Assembly (NCBI GenBank): GCA_024364735.1
Contig: JAGFNQ010009511.1
Location: 236,651 to 300,650, forward strand
DNA length: 64,000 nucleotides
Reading direction: 5' to 3'
DNA from: Boesenbergia rotunda
Taxonomy: Eukaryota > Streptophyta > Magnoliopsida > Zingiberales > Zingiberaceae
Below the pieces are notes generated by a model, which saw only the letters and a program-made list of their open reading frames with translations, was not told where the DNA came from and ran no database searches. Below, piece by piece: positions 11,477-23,597 of the stretch. Every line of letters starts with the position of its first letter. The stretch's first letter is position 1. The position numbers and the translations under genes are program-made.

Positions 11477-12097
11477 GATCGGTCTGGTGACCGATCAGGG
11501 GAGTTGGCATGAAGTTCCCTTGTGGATCGGTTTGGTGACCGATCAGGAAGCATACAGTGAGATTGGGAACTTACTGCTCGGCTCTTGATCGGTTTGGTGA
11601 CCGATCAGGGAGCTTAGAGTTCACATCCTGCTCAGCTCCTGATCGGTCTGGTGACCGATCAGGGAGCATACAGTGGGTTTTGGGAACCTTACTGCTTGGC
11701 TCTTGATCGGTCCGGTGATCGATCAGGGATACTGTTCAGATCGTTCTGGTGAACGATCAAGTGTCCGAGTTTCTCACTATGACCGATCAGGATAGAGCCT
11801 GATCGGTCTAGGCATGCCCTGATCGGTCTGGTGACCGATCAGGATGGTTAGACTGCGATGTTGGGAAATCACCCTGCAAAGGGGTGGATCGGTCTGGGGA
11901 CCGATCCACGACTTGGGATCGATCTGGTGATCGGATCCCGGAGAAGTCGCGATTCTTGATTACGCGTTGGGGACCGATCAGGATGGAGCCTGATCGGTCT
12001 GAACCCATCCTGATTGGTCTGGTGACCGATCAGGAGGCTCTCTGATCAGTCCGGTGACCGATCAGGAGGCTCTCTGATCGGTCCGGTGACCGATCAC
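11477..12097 (+). promoter_or_regulatory. B LTR palindrome array (GATCGGTC / GACCGATC)
   Basis: About fifteen inverted repeats of the form TGATCGGTC-TGGT-GACCGATCA, some degenerate, placed directly before the presumed start region. The same motif stands before ORF2 at 22955-23316. It occurs at about 26261-26937 in the 3' LTR and at about 15418-16081 in the reversed solo LTR. Confidence 0.65.
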
Positions 12098-13080
12098 TTT
12101 AATTCAAACGCGCTGTCAGGCGCTCTGATCACGTCTGAACACATCTGATTTCTCTGCTCTTAATCTCTGATACTTGATTCTCTGCTTGATTTGCTGTGCT
12201 AATGATCTGATCAAGTGTGCAGGTGACAGGAATGGATTCAAACACTCAAGGAGAGTCAATGGGAGTCTTTCCTTGGAGCAGGTTTGTTCGTTTTCCATCT
12301 CAGGTTGCAACGGTATGCTGACACTGCTGGAGCTGCTGACTGGGGCTTGGCTGAGGGAAGCTCAGGGAGTCCAGGAGAGCTCAGTGGTAGCTGGCTGTTG
12401 TAGGTGAGCAGCTGGAGGCTGCAGTGAGGTGGTGACCTGGTGATCAGTGGGAGAGACTTAAGCGCTTGGTGGCGAACAAGTCTCAAAAACGAACACAACG
12501 ATGTTCTCCACATTGTGCTCTTGCGACAACTCTGTTCCATCATCTTGAGCAAACAACTGTGATCCTTGAAGTAACCTTCTGCTACTTGAGCACTTGGAAG
12601 AGAAACAAGAAGCTTGGCGAGTCCATCAACGAGAAGACACGAAGAACGGAGTTCTTGCGTGAGATCTGCGTTGAGTGGAGCTCGGGAGAAGATTGCTTGT
12701 GTTCTTGTGGTTCTAAGTGCTAAGTAAGATCCTTCTTGTGCTTCCTGTACTTTATACTTGATCCATCTTGAAACGCTGTGGAGAGGTTACTCCACCGAGA
12801 AGGAGGTTGCATTTTATCCGAATTTTCTGGGGCTTGATCTGCCTACGATCAAGGGATCGCCCACCTTACGGGCACGCCAAGGAGTAGGGGCAAGATATCC
12901 CCGAACCTTGTAAATCCTCTTTATTAGCGTTTTGTGCTGTTACTTAGTTTCTGCATTTAGTCTCTGTTTTTGGTTTGCTTCCGTTGCTGCCTAACCTCTG
13001 AAGTGCAGAAATTCGAAAAGTTCTAAGTTCAAGTGTCTGACTACATTCACCCCCCTCTCTACCCATCCAATTCCAACAAG

Positions 13081-13091
13081 TGGTATCAGAG
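13081..13091 (+). other. Primer-binding site of element B
   Basis: TGGTATCAGAG (initiator tRNA-Met complement), two bases after the 5' LTR. Confidence 0.9.
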
Positions 13092-14394
13092 CTTGGGGCT
13101 CTGTACAAGCGGATTAACACCCGAGAGTCAACAATAATGGCTTTGAGAGAAGGTTTTTCCACCACCCGACCTCCCTTCTTCGATGGAGCAGATTTTCAAT
13201 ATTGGAGATCAAAGATGGAGTACTATCTCAAGATGGACATCAACACTTGGTTCGCTGTGAAGGAGGGTTTTCCCTCCAAAGGATGATGAAGGAAAAGAAT
13301 TGGAATCTTGGCGTTGGTCGGCTGAGCAAACTCGAAAGAGTGAAGCCGATGCGAGGGCGGTGGTGACCTTACAATGTGGCATGAACAAAGACCAACTCAT
13401 CAAGGTTGGTCCCTTTACAAGTGCAAAAGATTTGTGGAATAAACTTATTGAACTTCATGAGGGTACCCGAGATTCAAGAATCGCCAAGAGGGACTTGTTC
13501 CTCAACCAACTACAAAACCTCTCCATGAAGGAGAGTGAGACCGTGAGTGAACTCCATAGCCGGTTCAAGGAAGTCCTCAACGATCTCCATTCTATTGATG
13601 AAAAGGTCGAGAACCGCGACCTTGTAAGGTATGTGCTTAAAGCTTTTCCAAGGAATGCTTTATGGTTATCCATGGTGGATGCCTACAAAGTTTCTAAGGA
13701 TTTATCAATTGTTAAGTTAGATGATTTATTTTATGAAATGGAGCTACATGAGATGGCTAACAAAGCCCCAAGGAGAAGGGGATTGCCTTAGTTGCAGGAG
13801 AAAAGACTAAGAAGAAGAAGGAGAAGAAGAAGGTGAAGGAAGTCTCTTCATCTTCATCCTCATCCTCATCCTCATCCGAATCTGAGGAAGATGACAGCGG
13901 GTCTTCTTCCTCCGAGATGGTCACCTTTGTTAGAAGGATGATGAGAAAGAGTCGGCGCTTCAAGGGTAAAGGTAACCCTAGTGAAGTTATGATTGATAAG
14001 ACTAATATTACTTGTTATGAATGTATTAAGAAAGGGCACTTCAAGAAGGACTGCCCGAAGCTCAAAAAGAAGGAGGATAAATCCAAGAAGAAGAAGAATG
14101 CCTTGAAGGCTACTTAGGATGAATCCTCCTCTAGTTCATCCGATGAGGAGAAAGATGAGAAGAGTACACGACATGTGGCACTCATGGCATTGGAAGATCA
14201 AGAGAGCAGTGATGAATCGAGTGACTCAACAAACGCGGCTTCATCATCTTCAGATGATGAAGAGGTAATTACTCCCAAACTCGATAAATGCTATAGAACA
14301 ATTGCATGCTTAACCAATTTGTTAAAAAAGTCAAAAGCAAAAGTTAAATCATTGAAATTAGAGGTTGAACAATTGACATCCTCTAAGGATGAGG

Positions 14395-16679
14395 TGTTGG
14401 GAACGAGATGGCAAGAGAGGGGGGGGTGAATATAGACAATCACTTCTTCTTTGAAGAGTTATCAAATTTCTGCACTTGAAGTTATTAATAGCACAGCGGA
14501 AGTATGGGAAAACAAAACTTGCAGAAACTAAAACCAAAACCTAACTAGTAAGATTAGCAAGATCGCTAACAAGGAGATTTTACAAGGTTCGGGGATAACT
14601 TGCCCCTACTCCTTGGCGTGCCCTTAAGGTGGGCGATCCCTTGATCGTCGGCAGATCAAGCCCCGGTGATCACCGGATATGAAGCAACCTCATTCTCGGT
14701 AGAGAAACCTCCCCACAGTGTGTTTCAAACAATGATATAGAATGAGCACAAAGAAACAGCAAGAAGGATCTTACTCAACCACTTAGCAAGGACAAAAACA
14801 CAGCAAGCTTCCCTGAGCTCCACCAAGTGGCGATCTCACGCAAGAACCCTCTTCGTGTCTTCCCACTGTCGGACTCCAAGCCTCTTGTTTTCTCCTTCAA
14901 GCGCTCAAGTAAACGATGGTTGCTTCTCAATAGCTTGCTCAGAATGATTGAAGAACTCAAGAACAGCAAGCTTGATGTGGAGCAGAAAAGAAGACGCAGG
15001 AACTCAAGAGCACAAGGATGAAGCCCCTTCTTGAACACTGCTACTCTCGTTCCTTTTGTTTCTCCGCTAAGCAACAGATGATCTCATCTCCAGCAGCCTA
15101 CAGCTGCCTCACTGCCAACGCGCCAGCTACACTGAACCCTAACTGAACTTCCTGAGCTCCCTCAGCCAAGCTTCAGTTAGCAGCTTCAGTCCTGCATCCA
15201 GCCGTTGCAACCTGTGTGGAGAAAGGGACAAACCTGCTCCAAGGAAAGCTCTCTTTGACTTCTCCTTGAGTGTTTGAATCCTCCCCTGTCACCTGAAACT
15301 TAATCAGAGTATTAGAGCAGCATATCAAACAGCATATCAAATATCAGAGGAAAGTGGCAGCGAATCGGTTGTGTTCAGACGCGATCAGAGCGTCTGACAG
15401 TGCAGTTTGAATTAAAGTGATCGGTCACCTGACCGATCAGAGAGCCTCCTGATCGGTCACCAGACCGATCAGGCTGGTCCCGGATCGATCAGGATTCGTC
15501 CTGATCGATCCCCAACGCTCAATCAGAAATCGCGATTTCTTTGAGATTCTCCTGGACCGATCACCAGACCGATCCCAGGTCGTGGATCGTTCACCTGACC
15601 GATCCACCCTTATATTGGGCGATTTCTGAGTTTCGCAGGCTAGGCCTTCTGATCGGTCAACTGACCGACTAGGGATCTTCCTAATCGGTCAGCAGTCCGA
15701 TCAGGTCATCCCTAGACCGATCAGGCTTCGTCCTGATCGATCTTAGTGAGGAGCCCGCGAAGCTGGATCGTTCAACAGAACGATCTGCACAGTGATCCTG
15801 ATCGGTCAGCAGACCGATCAGGAGCTGTTCAGCAAGTGAACTCAACCTCACTGCTCGCTCCCTGATCGGTCACCAGACCGATCAGGAGCCAGTCAATGGG
15901 TGAAACGCATACTCCCTGATCGGTCACCAGATCGATCAGGAGCAGCACAGTAGGTTCCCAACCTCACTGTGTGCTCCCTGATCGGTCGCCCGATCGATCA
16001 GTCATCGCTGGATCGGTCACCCGACCGATCCACGAAGGTGCAGCGTGCCAAAATCCCTGATCGATCACCAGACCGATCTAGGGACTCAAACTCAGCCCTC
16101 CAAGCTAAGTTTCCATCCACCTTAGCCCTCCAAGCTAAGGATTTTCCATCTAACCCTCCAAGTTGGGAATTTGCACCTAACCCTCCAAGTTAGGACTTTT
16201 CACCTAGCCCTCCAAGCTAGGACTTTTCACCCAACCCTTTCGAGTTAGAACTTCATCCAACCTAGCCCTCCAAGCTAGGCACCTGACCCTCCAAGCCAGG
16301 ACTTTTTCACCTAATTCTCCAGGATGGGAATTTGCACCTAACCCTCCAAGTTAGGACTTTTCACCTAGCCCTCCAAGCTAGGACATTTCACCCAACCTTT
16401 CCGAATTAGGACTTTTCCAACACCTAGCCCTCCAAGCTAGGATTTCTCACACCTAACCCTCCAGGTTAGGATTTTTCCAACACCTAGCCCTCCAAGCTAG
16501 GATTTCTCGCACCTAACCCTCCAGGTTAGGATTTTTCCAATACCTAGCCCTCCAGGCTAGAATCCTCCATATCATGCCTAATCCTCGATCAGGACTTAAT
16601 CATAATCATCATCATCAGCAACCTAAACTAAAATCGTTGTCAACACCAAAATAACAATCAGGGCCAGACTGCATCAACA
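14395..16679 (-). mobile_element. Solo LTR of family B, reversed, inside B gag
   Basis: Runs TGTTGGGAACG ... GCATCAACA on the plus strand and is the reverse complement of the B LTR. Flanks are TGAGG at 14390-14394 and 16680-16684. Length 2285 bp. It carries the reversed palindrome array (about 15418-16081) and hairpin array (about 16094-16560). It is a later insertion of the same family into itself, since reduced to one LTR. Confidence 0.9.
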
Positions 16680-16904
16680 TGAGGATGTAGATGATTTACA
16701 TGTAGAAATGCTAGAGGATGAAAATAAAACTTTGAAGAGTGAAGTTGAGAGACTCAAGAGTGTTCTTGAGAATTTCTCAACAAGCTCAAAGACTCTAGAC
16801 ATGATCCTAAATGCCCAAAGGGCAGTCTATAATAGGGCCGGTATTGGTTACCGACCCAAAGAACCATCATTTGTGTCCTTAATGTCTAGGACTGATGTTA
16901 GACA

Positions 16905-19186
16905 TGTTAGTGATATGAGAGAAGTGTCCTAAGGCAATCGCCTTATGATTGTAAAACATTTATTTTAATAAATGATAATTCACTATTTGAGTATACATGC
17001 TTGTGTATTTGATTGGGATCTTAAACTCATCTACTGAATGTCCGCAATACAACTCACAGCATAAGAGAATTTGTGATGGGATCACAACTAGTGATTATCT
17101 CTAAATGTGCAAATGTGAAGTATTGAAAATATCCCTAGTCGATGAATTGATAAATACGGACACTATCAATTATGTTGAGACTAGCATGGGTTATTCTCTA
17201 ATCAGCTGATTCTCACTGGCTGGTGACATTGGGATGTTCGGAGATAAACATGGATGCTAGTTAAGGGAACTAGTTCATTGGAGTGACTAGCTGTAAAACT
17301 TCATATGGAATCTATATATAGAAATGTCAATGAAGTTCTTACTGCGGCTTAAGTGTGATGTTCCTTTGACTTGCGGTGTTCAAGTCATCTTGGTCATGGA
17401 GACATATACTTTAACATCTTAAGCAAGCATCTCCAAGGAGGTGTGGACCCAGGATGATTGGGTATAAGCCGAAGTGCCCGAAGATGTTTGAACAGCTTAC
17501 AAAGGATTCACCACTCCTTGCGAGGAGATGTATACCCAGGCCTATCGTCGGATTGTTACTCAAAGCCTCTGGCCAGAGCATATCATGTTTAGAGTGCGAG
17601 TCTCTAAAATACATGAGAGTAATTAGAAATCCAAAGGACGAGAAAGATACTACTTGGGCTAGGTTTGACGTAGTCAGTCTAGTGGGGACTGACACAAACA
17701 GACCATGTCCTGAACCAAGTGGGTATAAGATGCTGAAGGGAATGAGGCACGATTCATTAGAGCTGCTGAAGGGTTTCAGAATTTCTTCTGAGGTCAAACC
17801 GTTGATCTTTCGATTAATTGGGGGTCATGATGTACTACTAGGTGCCACTCATGATCGTTCTATAATTAGTTGATTATAGACGGCCAACATAAATCGAAAG
17901 CCTATTTAGTCACACGCACTACGAGTAATCCGAGGGATTTAAAACGAGTTGAAAATTAGATTTTCCGATCAAGAGAAATAAGTCGAATCTGAGTTAATCA
18001 GAGGCGCAATGGAAGCTAAAAATGGCTAAGTCTTTTGAAGGCTTATTGGGCGAATTAAATGAGTTTAATTCGCGACGGTTCGGCTCGGTTTGGCCGGCCA
18101 AAGAGGGTGCCAAACCCCTTTGGTTTGGCCGGCCACAACAAGGGGATAAAACCAATTTATTTGGTTTAATTAATAAAATAAATCGAGCGCGATTTGTTTT
18201 ATAAATTATGGATAAATAAATTTATATAAAGAAATTTATGTAAATAAATTTATAGAAATTTATTCTGTTTTATGGAAATTAAAATGATCCATGGAATGGT
18301 TTATTTTAATTTTATAAAATCAATTATGAATTGATTTTTCCATAATAAGAAAGTTTATAAATTTCTTATATAATTTATTCCATAATTAAAGGAGAAGAGA
18401 ATTTGTTTTATTATAAAGTTAGTTATAATAAAACTAGGCATAACGGAATAAGTCATAAGAAACTTTATAAGATAAATTTCTTATGATAACTAATTCCGTT
18501 AAGAGAGAGACTTGGCAAGGGAGATGGTACTATATAAAGGAACCAAAGGCAAGCCCTTAATTCCAATCGAGTAATCAAGAGATTAACTCTCTCCCTCTCT
18601 CTCTCATTCTCTTCCTCTCTTCTCTCTTCCCCTAGGGCCGGCGCCCCTAGCAACTCCTAGGGCCGGCGCCCCTTGCCTCCAAGGGCCGGCGCACCTTCTT
18701 CTCCATTAGTTGCCGTGAGCCAACAACACCGAGGAGAAGCCAACCAAGAAGAAGAAGAAGCGGATTACATCTCCTTCCTTCCCGAAATTTTGATTCCGTT
18801 AACTTGGTGGTTAGTTTTCTTTCTTCTCTCTTGTTCTTCTAGTTGTGCCAATAGAGAATCTAGTAGTTCTCGTCGGCGCAAAACTCGTGACTTTGCGAAG
18901 TCATCCCGAAGAGAACTCGGCGTGGACGCGAATAGAGGCGAAGCTTCCAAGGGACGCTACAGTTGGATCTCGTCCCTTACTTCGAGTTACGCGAGGTACT
19001 TAGTAAATTAGTTTACTTTTTCCGTAAAGTTTTAATTTATGATTATGTCCACACACCATAAGGTTGCATGTTAGATACGTGGTTGAAATAATTTAAGAAA
19101 TTATTTTATGCTAATTCTTCCGCTGCACGTAAAAATTTAAAATTTTACGAACCCGTATCCTTGTCGACATGCACCCGATCCCAACA
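16905..19186 (+). mobile_element. Solo LTR of family C (copy C3)
   Basis: TGTTAGTGATATG ... CCCAACA, 2282 bp, flanked by AGACA at 16900-16904 and 19187-19191. TATATAAAGG at 18531-18540, CT-rich leader, then GGGCCGGCGCCC units at about 18634-18690. The GGCCGGCC palindromes are at about 18090-18135. It interrupts the 3' end of B gag. Confidence 0.9.
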
Positions 19187-19312
19187 AGACAATCTAAGAC
19201 ACCTAGGGTTCAAAGAAAAGTAGTCAAGGCATGGGTGCCTAAGTCTTGCTTAGTAGGTGCTTTAGGTCCCAAGGTTTGGATACCTAAATCTTCTATTTTT
19301 CGAATTGTGTAG

Positions 19313-22300
19313 GTTGTGATTGAGGGGGAGCATCTATCAACTTGGTTCGTTGATAGTGGGTGGTCCAAACACATGACCGGGATAGATCATTATTTACTAC
19401 CCTTCAAAGAAAAAGTAGAGGTAATGTTTCCTTTGGTAACAATGGTAGTCTTAAGGTCATAGGAATAGGAAACATTCAAATATCCGAATGTCTTAGGATT
19501 AAGAATGTCCTTCTAGTCAAGGGGATGACATTTAATCTCCTAAGTGTCAGTCAATTGTGTGATGCGGGTTACACAATTGATTTCCAATCAAGTCAATGTC
19601 TAGTTAGACAACATGACAACTTTGACACGGTACTAGTAGGAATAAGAGTAGATAACATTTACCAAGTTTCCTTTAAAAGTGCTGCTAATGCCTTTGCTAT
19701 GTGTTTCATGTCAAGAGAAGATGAGTCCACCCTTTGGCACCGGAGACTAGCACACGTGAACATGAAGAATATCCGGAAGTTAGCCAACAAGGGATTAGTT
19801 CGTGGCTTACCAAGCATCAAGTATGAAAAGGACAAACTTTGTGATGCATGTTAAATGGGTAAGCAAACAAAATCTGCACACAAAGGTAAAAGCACTGTAA
19901 GTACTTCTATCGCATTGGATTTACTTCATATGGACTTGTTTGATTGTAGCACCATTATATCCTTGAATGGTAGTAGATATTGTTTTATTATCATTGATGA
20001 TTTTACTAGATATACATGGACATATTTTCTAAAATATAAGGACCAAACCTTAAATGTGTTCATTTCATTTTGTAGAAGAATTGAAAATGAGAAATCATCA
20101 ACCATTAAAACAATAAGAAGTGATCATGGAGGTGAATTCCAAAATCAAAGATTTTTAGAGTTTTGTCAAGATAGAGGATATAGACATGAGTTCTCTACTC
20201 CTATAACACCACAATAAAATGGTGTTGTGGAGAGGAAGAACCGGGTCTTACAAGACGCTGCACGAAGCATGCTCAATGAGTACTCACTACTGAGTTACTT
20301 ATGGGCCGAAGCTGTAAACACAACTTGCTACGTGCAAAACCGAGTCCTCATCCATAGATTCTTAGGCAAGACTCCTCATGAACTTTGGTTTGGGAAACCA
20401 CCTACAGTTAAACATCTTAGGGTGTTTGGGTGTAAGGTGTTTATCCTAAACACCAAGGACCACCTTGGAAAGTTCACGGCAAAGGCTGATGAAGGGATAC
20501 TGGTTGGGTACTCCCTCATTAGCAAAGCCTATAGAGTCTACAACAAGAAGTCTAGATTAGTTGAAGAGTCTTCTGATGTTAGTAAATGATCAATCAGAAG
20601 ATGTCGATGGAGCTCAATTCGAACTCAGGCAACTGGGTTTGGATGAAAGTCTAAATATTGTAGATGGTGGTGATGAGTCTGATGACGGTGAGCCTAGACA
20701 ACTCATAGATCAGCCGGATCCTGAGGCTGAGCTTGTGTCTAGTGACACCATTCAAGAAGCACCACCTACACCAAGGACAACTAGGTTAGCCTCTAGTCAT
20801 CCCCAAGACGAAATTGTTGGAGATATCCATCATGGGGTTAGGACTAGATCATTCTTTAGGAATGAGGCTAATAAAGTTGTCCTAATTTCTGAAATTGAAC
20901 CTAGAAAAATTGACAAAGCATTAAATGATCCCGATTGGATCATTGCCATGCAACATGAACTAGGTCAATTAGAAAGAAGTCAAGTATGGGATTTAGTCCC
21001 TAGACCAAAGAAGACTACCATTATTGGAACCAAATGGGTCTTCAAAAATAAATTGAACCATAAGGGAGAAATCATAAGAAACAAGACACGCTTAGTAGCC
21101 AAGGACTACAGTCAAGTTGAAGGCTTGATTATGATGAGACCTATGCTCCCGTGGCACGATTGGAATCCATCCGATTGATGCTTGCATTTGCAGCACATCG
21201 AGGTTTCAAGCTATATCAAATGGGTGTCAAATCGGTCTTCCTAAACGGTTTAATAAGAGAAGAGGTCTATGTCGAACAACCTCCGGGGTTTGAGAGTATC
21301 GAATTCCCAAACCACGTATTTAAGCTCAAAAAGGCGCTCTACGGCCTTAAACAAGCACCCCGAGCTTGGTATGAGCGGTTACGACATTTTTGATTGAAAA
21401 AGGCTTTGTTAGAGGCCAAATAGACCCTACACTATTTCTACGGAGAGATGGTGATAATATATTTGTAGCCCAAGTATATGTCGATGCATAATTTGTGGCT
21501 CAAACAACAAGGGCTATTTAAATGAGTTCATTGGACACATGGAGAGTGAATTTGAGATGAGTCTAGTGGGAGAGTTGACCTTCTTCCTCAGACTCGAAAT
21601 CAAGCAAACTCGAGATGGAATCCATGTGCACCAATCAAAGTACATCAAGAGATGCTCCAAAATTTAACATGAGTGATTCGAAGGAAGTTACCACTCCCAT
21701 GGCTATAAACACAAAATTAGACAAGGATGAGAGTGGTAAACCTGTTGACCTAACTCAATATCGGAGCATGATAGGTAGTCTGCTATACCTCACAGCTAGT
21801 CTACCTGATATACTTTTTGCTGTGGGTATGTGCGCTAGATATCAAGTTTGTGCCAAGGAATCTCATTTAATTGCTGTTAAGAGAATATTGAGATACCTTA
21901 AGGGTACAATTGGAGTTGGACTTTGGTACCCCCGTACCGAATCATTTGACCTAATTGGCTACACCGATTCCGACTACGCTGGATGCAAGTTGGATCGAAA
22001 AAGCACAAGTGGGGGCTGCCAATTCTTAAGTTCATCTCTAGTTAGTTGGTCAAGTCGGAAGCAACATTGTGTTGCTCTCTCCATGACCGAGGCAGAATAT
22101 ATCGCCATGGGAGAGAGTGTATCACAATTATTGTGGATGATTCATACTCTAGAGGACTACGGATTAAGCTACAAGGGTGTGCAAGTGTTGTGTGATAACA
22201 TTAGCACAATTAACCTACCAAAAAATCCTGTCCATCATTCTAGGACCAAGCATATTGAAGTGCGTCACCACTTCATTAGGGATCATGTTGCTAGAGGAGA

Positions 22301-22418
22301 CATTGTACTCTCACATGTAGAGTCCAAATTGAATCTAGCGGACATTTTCACTAAACTACTTCCCGAGAATGAATTTAGTTTCTTAAGAAGGGAATTGGGA
22401 ATGTGTCGCGCTTCATAG
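19313..22418 (+). pseudogene. Element B pol (protease, integrase, RT, RNase H), broken
   Basis: Ty1/copia pol in the order PR-IN-RT-RH. The protease motif VDSG is kept (about 19340), followed by a frameshift near 19400. The GAG-preintegrase zinc region (LWHRRLAHVN ... CDAC) ends in TAA at 19852, where family members have CAA. The integrase core has HMDLFD, RSDHGGEF and VERKNR, with a second CAA-to-TAA at 20215. RT begins near 20930 (DWIIAMQHELGQLERSQVW). There is a one-base deletion near 21128, a frameshift near 21388, and the YVDD box is disrupted at about 21481. RNase H (TDSDYAGCKLDRKSTSG ... TEAEYIA, 21960-22110) runs to the stop at 22418. It cannot make a working Pol. Confidence 0.85.
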
Positions 22419-23597
22419 GATTAAAATGCATTCAAAACCCTTTATGATCATTTCAAATTGTTGGGCAACAATTGGGAAACTTGGGGGCATCTCACACAAA
22501 CTATAAGGTTTACCAAAATGGTTTTGTTTGCTAAAAATGGGGTGAGATGCTAGGATCAACTTAATTTCTCAAAAGGACAATGCATCCCTTGAGAAATTTG
22601 ATTGACGAGATAATAATCACTACGGTGACCAAGTATGGGGAAAACCAATGCATAACATATGTGTACTTGGCTCCATGTTCATACTTGGACATTCCAATCA
22701 AGGAAACTTGATTGGAGACCTTATTTGGATACAAACTTGTTTGAAATTGAGTGGATGTTTGTTGATTGAGTTTGACTCCACTTGGGTGGAGCAAAGTGAT
22801 TTGTCGAAACCATAAGGACCTTTGATCCTTGTTCAGGGATCAATTATAGTCATGGGAACACTTCCAAGATCGATAAACTTTCATCAGATCTTATCAGAAA
22901 TCGTTTGGGAGTCTGAAACTGAAATTTCAGATCGTATCAGGAAAATTCAGGGAGCCTGATCGGTCACCGGACCGATCAGGAGTAGGTCTGATCGGTCCAA
23001 TGGACCGATCCAGCTCCTTCGCGAAAAATTGTCAAAACAGTCTGTATTGGCCTGGATCGGTCCACAGACCGATCTGGCTCACTGTGTGGATCGGTCCACA
23101 GACCGATCAGGAGGCTCACAGAAAATTTCGAAAACCCACTGTTCGCTTCCTGATCGATCAACCGATCGATCAGAAGCCTGCCTGATCGGTCACCCGACCG
23201 ATCAGGACTAGGCCAGATCAATCTGGCCGGAGCCTGATCGGTGTGGGCGCTCCCAGATCGAACGGTGATCCGTTCGATCACATTAAATTACGGTTGGTGG
23301 ACCGATCCACCAACCTATTAACTTTGTGTAAACCCTCCTTCCCAAGCCCTAGCGCCGAAACCCCTTGCGCCGAAACCCTCTTCTTGCGCATTCTCTTCCT
23401 GTGCGTGAGAGCTTCTTCCTGTGTTCTTCCTGCGCGTGGCTTCTTGTGATCGTCTCCCTGCTGCGCGTGCGACTAGGTTTTCTTTTGCGCAGCTAGGAGT
23501 TTCTCTTTTGCTGCTGCGTTCTTTCTCGCAAAGCACCATTTGTGTGTGCTGTTCTCTGCGTAACTCTGCCGCGCAATTCCTCACAACCAACTCAACA
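22419..23597 (+). promoter_or_regulatory. Block between B pol and ORF2: hairpin, palindromes, leader
   Basis: Non-coding. A hairpin GCATCTCAC ... GTGAGATGC spans 22487-22550 and is homologous to hairpins flanking pol in D. From 22919 comes GAAATTTCAGATCGTATCAG, then palindromes of the B LTR type (GATCGGTC..GACCGATC) at 22955-23240, and a 24-bp inverted repeat GGTTGGTGG..CCACCAACC at 23292-23315. GATCACATTAAATTACG after the palindromes parallels GATCACTTTAATTC after the LTR array. A pyrimidine-rich leader leads to the ATG at 23598. Read as the ORF2 promoter (inference). Confidence 0.55.

Larger units (their letters stand above)
10860..13078 (+). repeat. 5' LTR of element B
   Basis: TGTTGATGCAG ... 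TTCCAACA, 2219 bp, nearly identical to 25628-27917. It has three blocks: a 5' array of 19-nt hairpin units (10989-11362), an array of GATCGGT..ACCGATC palindromes (11477-12097), then a leader-like segment ending in CACCCCCCTCT. No canonical TATA box is seen after the palindromes; TTTAATTCAAA at about 12097 is the best candidate. Confidence 0.9.
13137..19312 (+). pseudogene. Element B gag, split by two nested LTRs
   Basis: Copia gag. The ATG at 13137 opens with MALREGFSTTRPPFFDGADF, the conserved N-terminus also seen in D gag. The capsid domain runs to about 13790, with a frameshift near 13270 and another near 13785. A Ser-rich acidic linker (13840-13910) and a CX2CX4HX4C knuckle (CYECIKKGHFKKDC, about 14020) follow. 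TAG at about 14115 replaces a Trp codon conserved in D gag (TGG to TAG). Coding continues to 14394, is cut by the reversed B LTR, resumes at 16685 with a coiled coil and the GIGY motif, is cut again by C3, and finishes at 19192-19312 with KAWVPKSCL and a TAG stop. Confidence 0.8.

Noticed and set aside
10989..12097. CRISPR-like array of regularly spaced repeats in the B LTR (and similar arrays in D)
   Set aside because: Plant nuclear context, inverted-repeat units with no unique spacers, no cas genes, and both arrays recur in every LTR copy. They are LTR-internal hairpins and palindromes.
12116..12723. ORFs in the leader part of the B LTR
   Set aside because: Within LTR sequence repeated at 26956-27562 with frame differences. 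No domain, so treated as non-coding U5/leader.
17411..17873. ORFs of 128-139 codons on both strands within C3
   Set aside because: They lie inside a solo LTR upstream of its TATA box, are not conserved as open frames in C1 or C2, and mirror each other on opposite strands.
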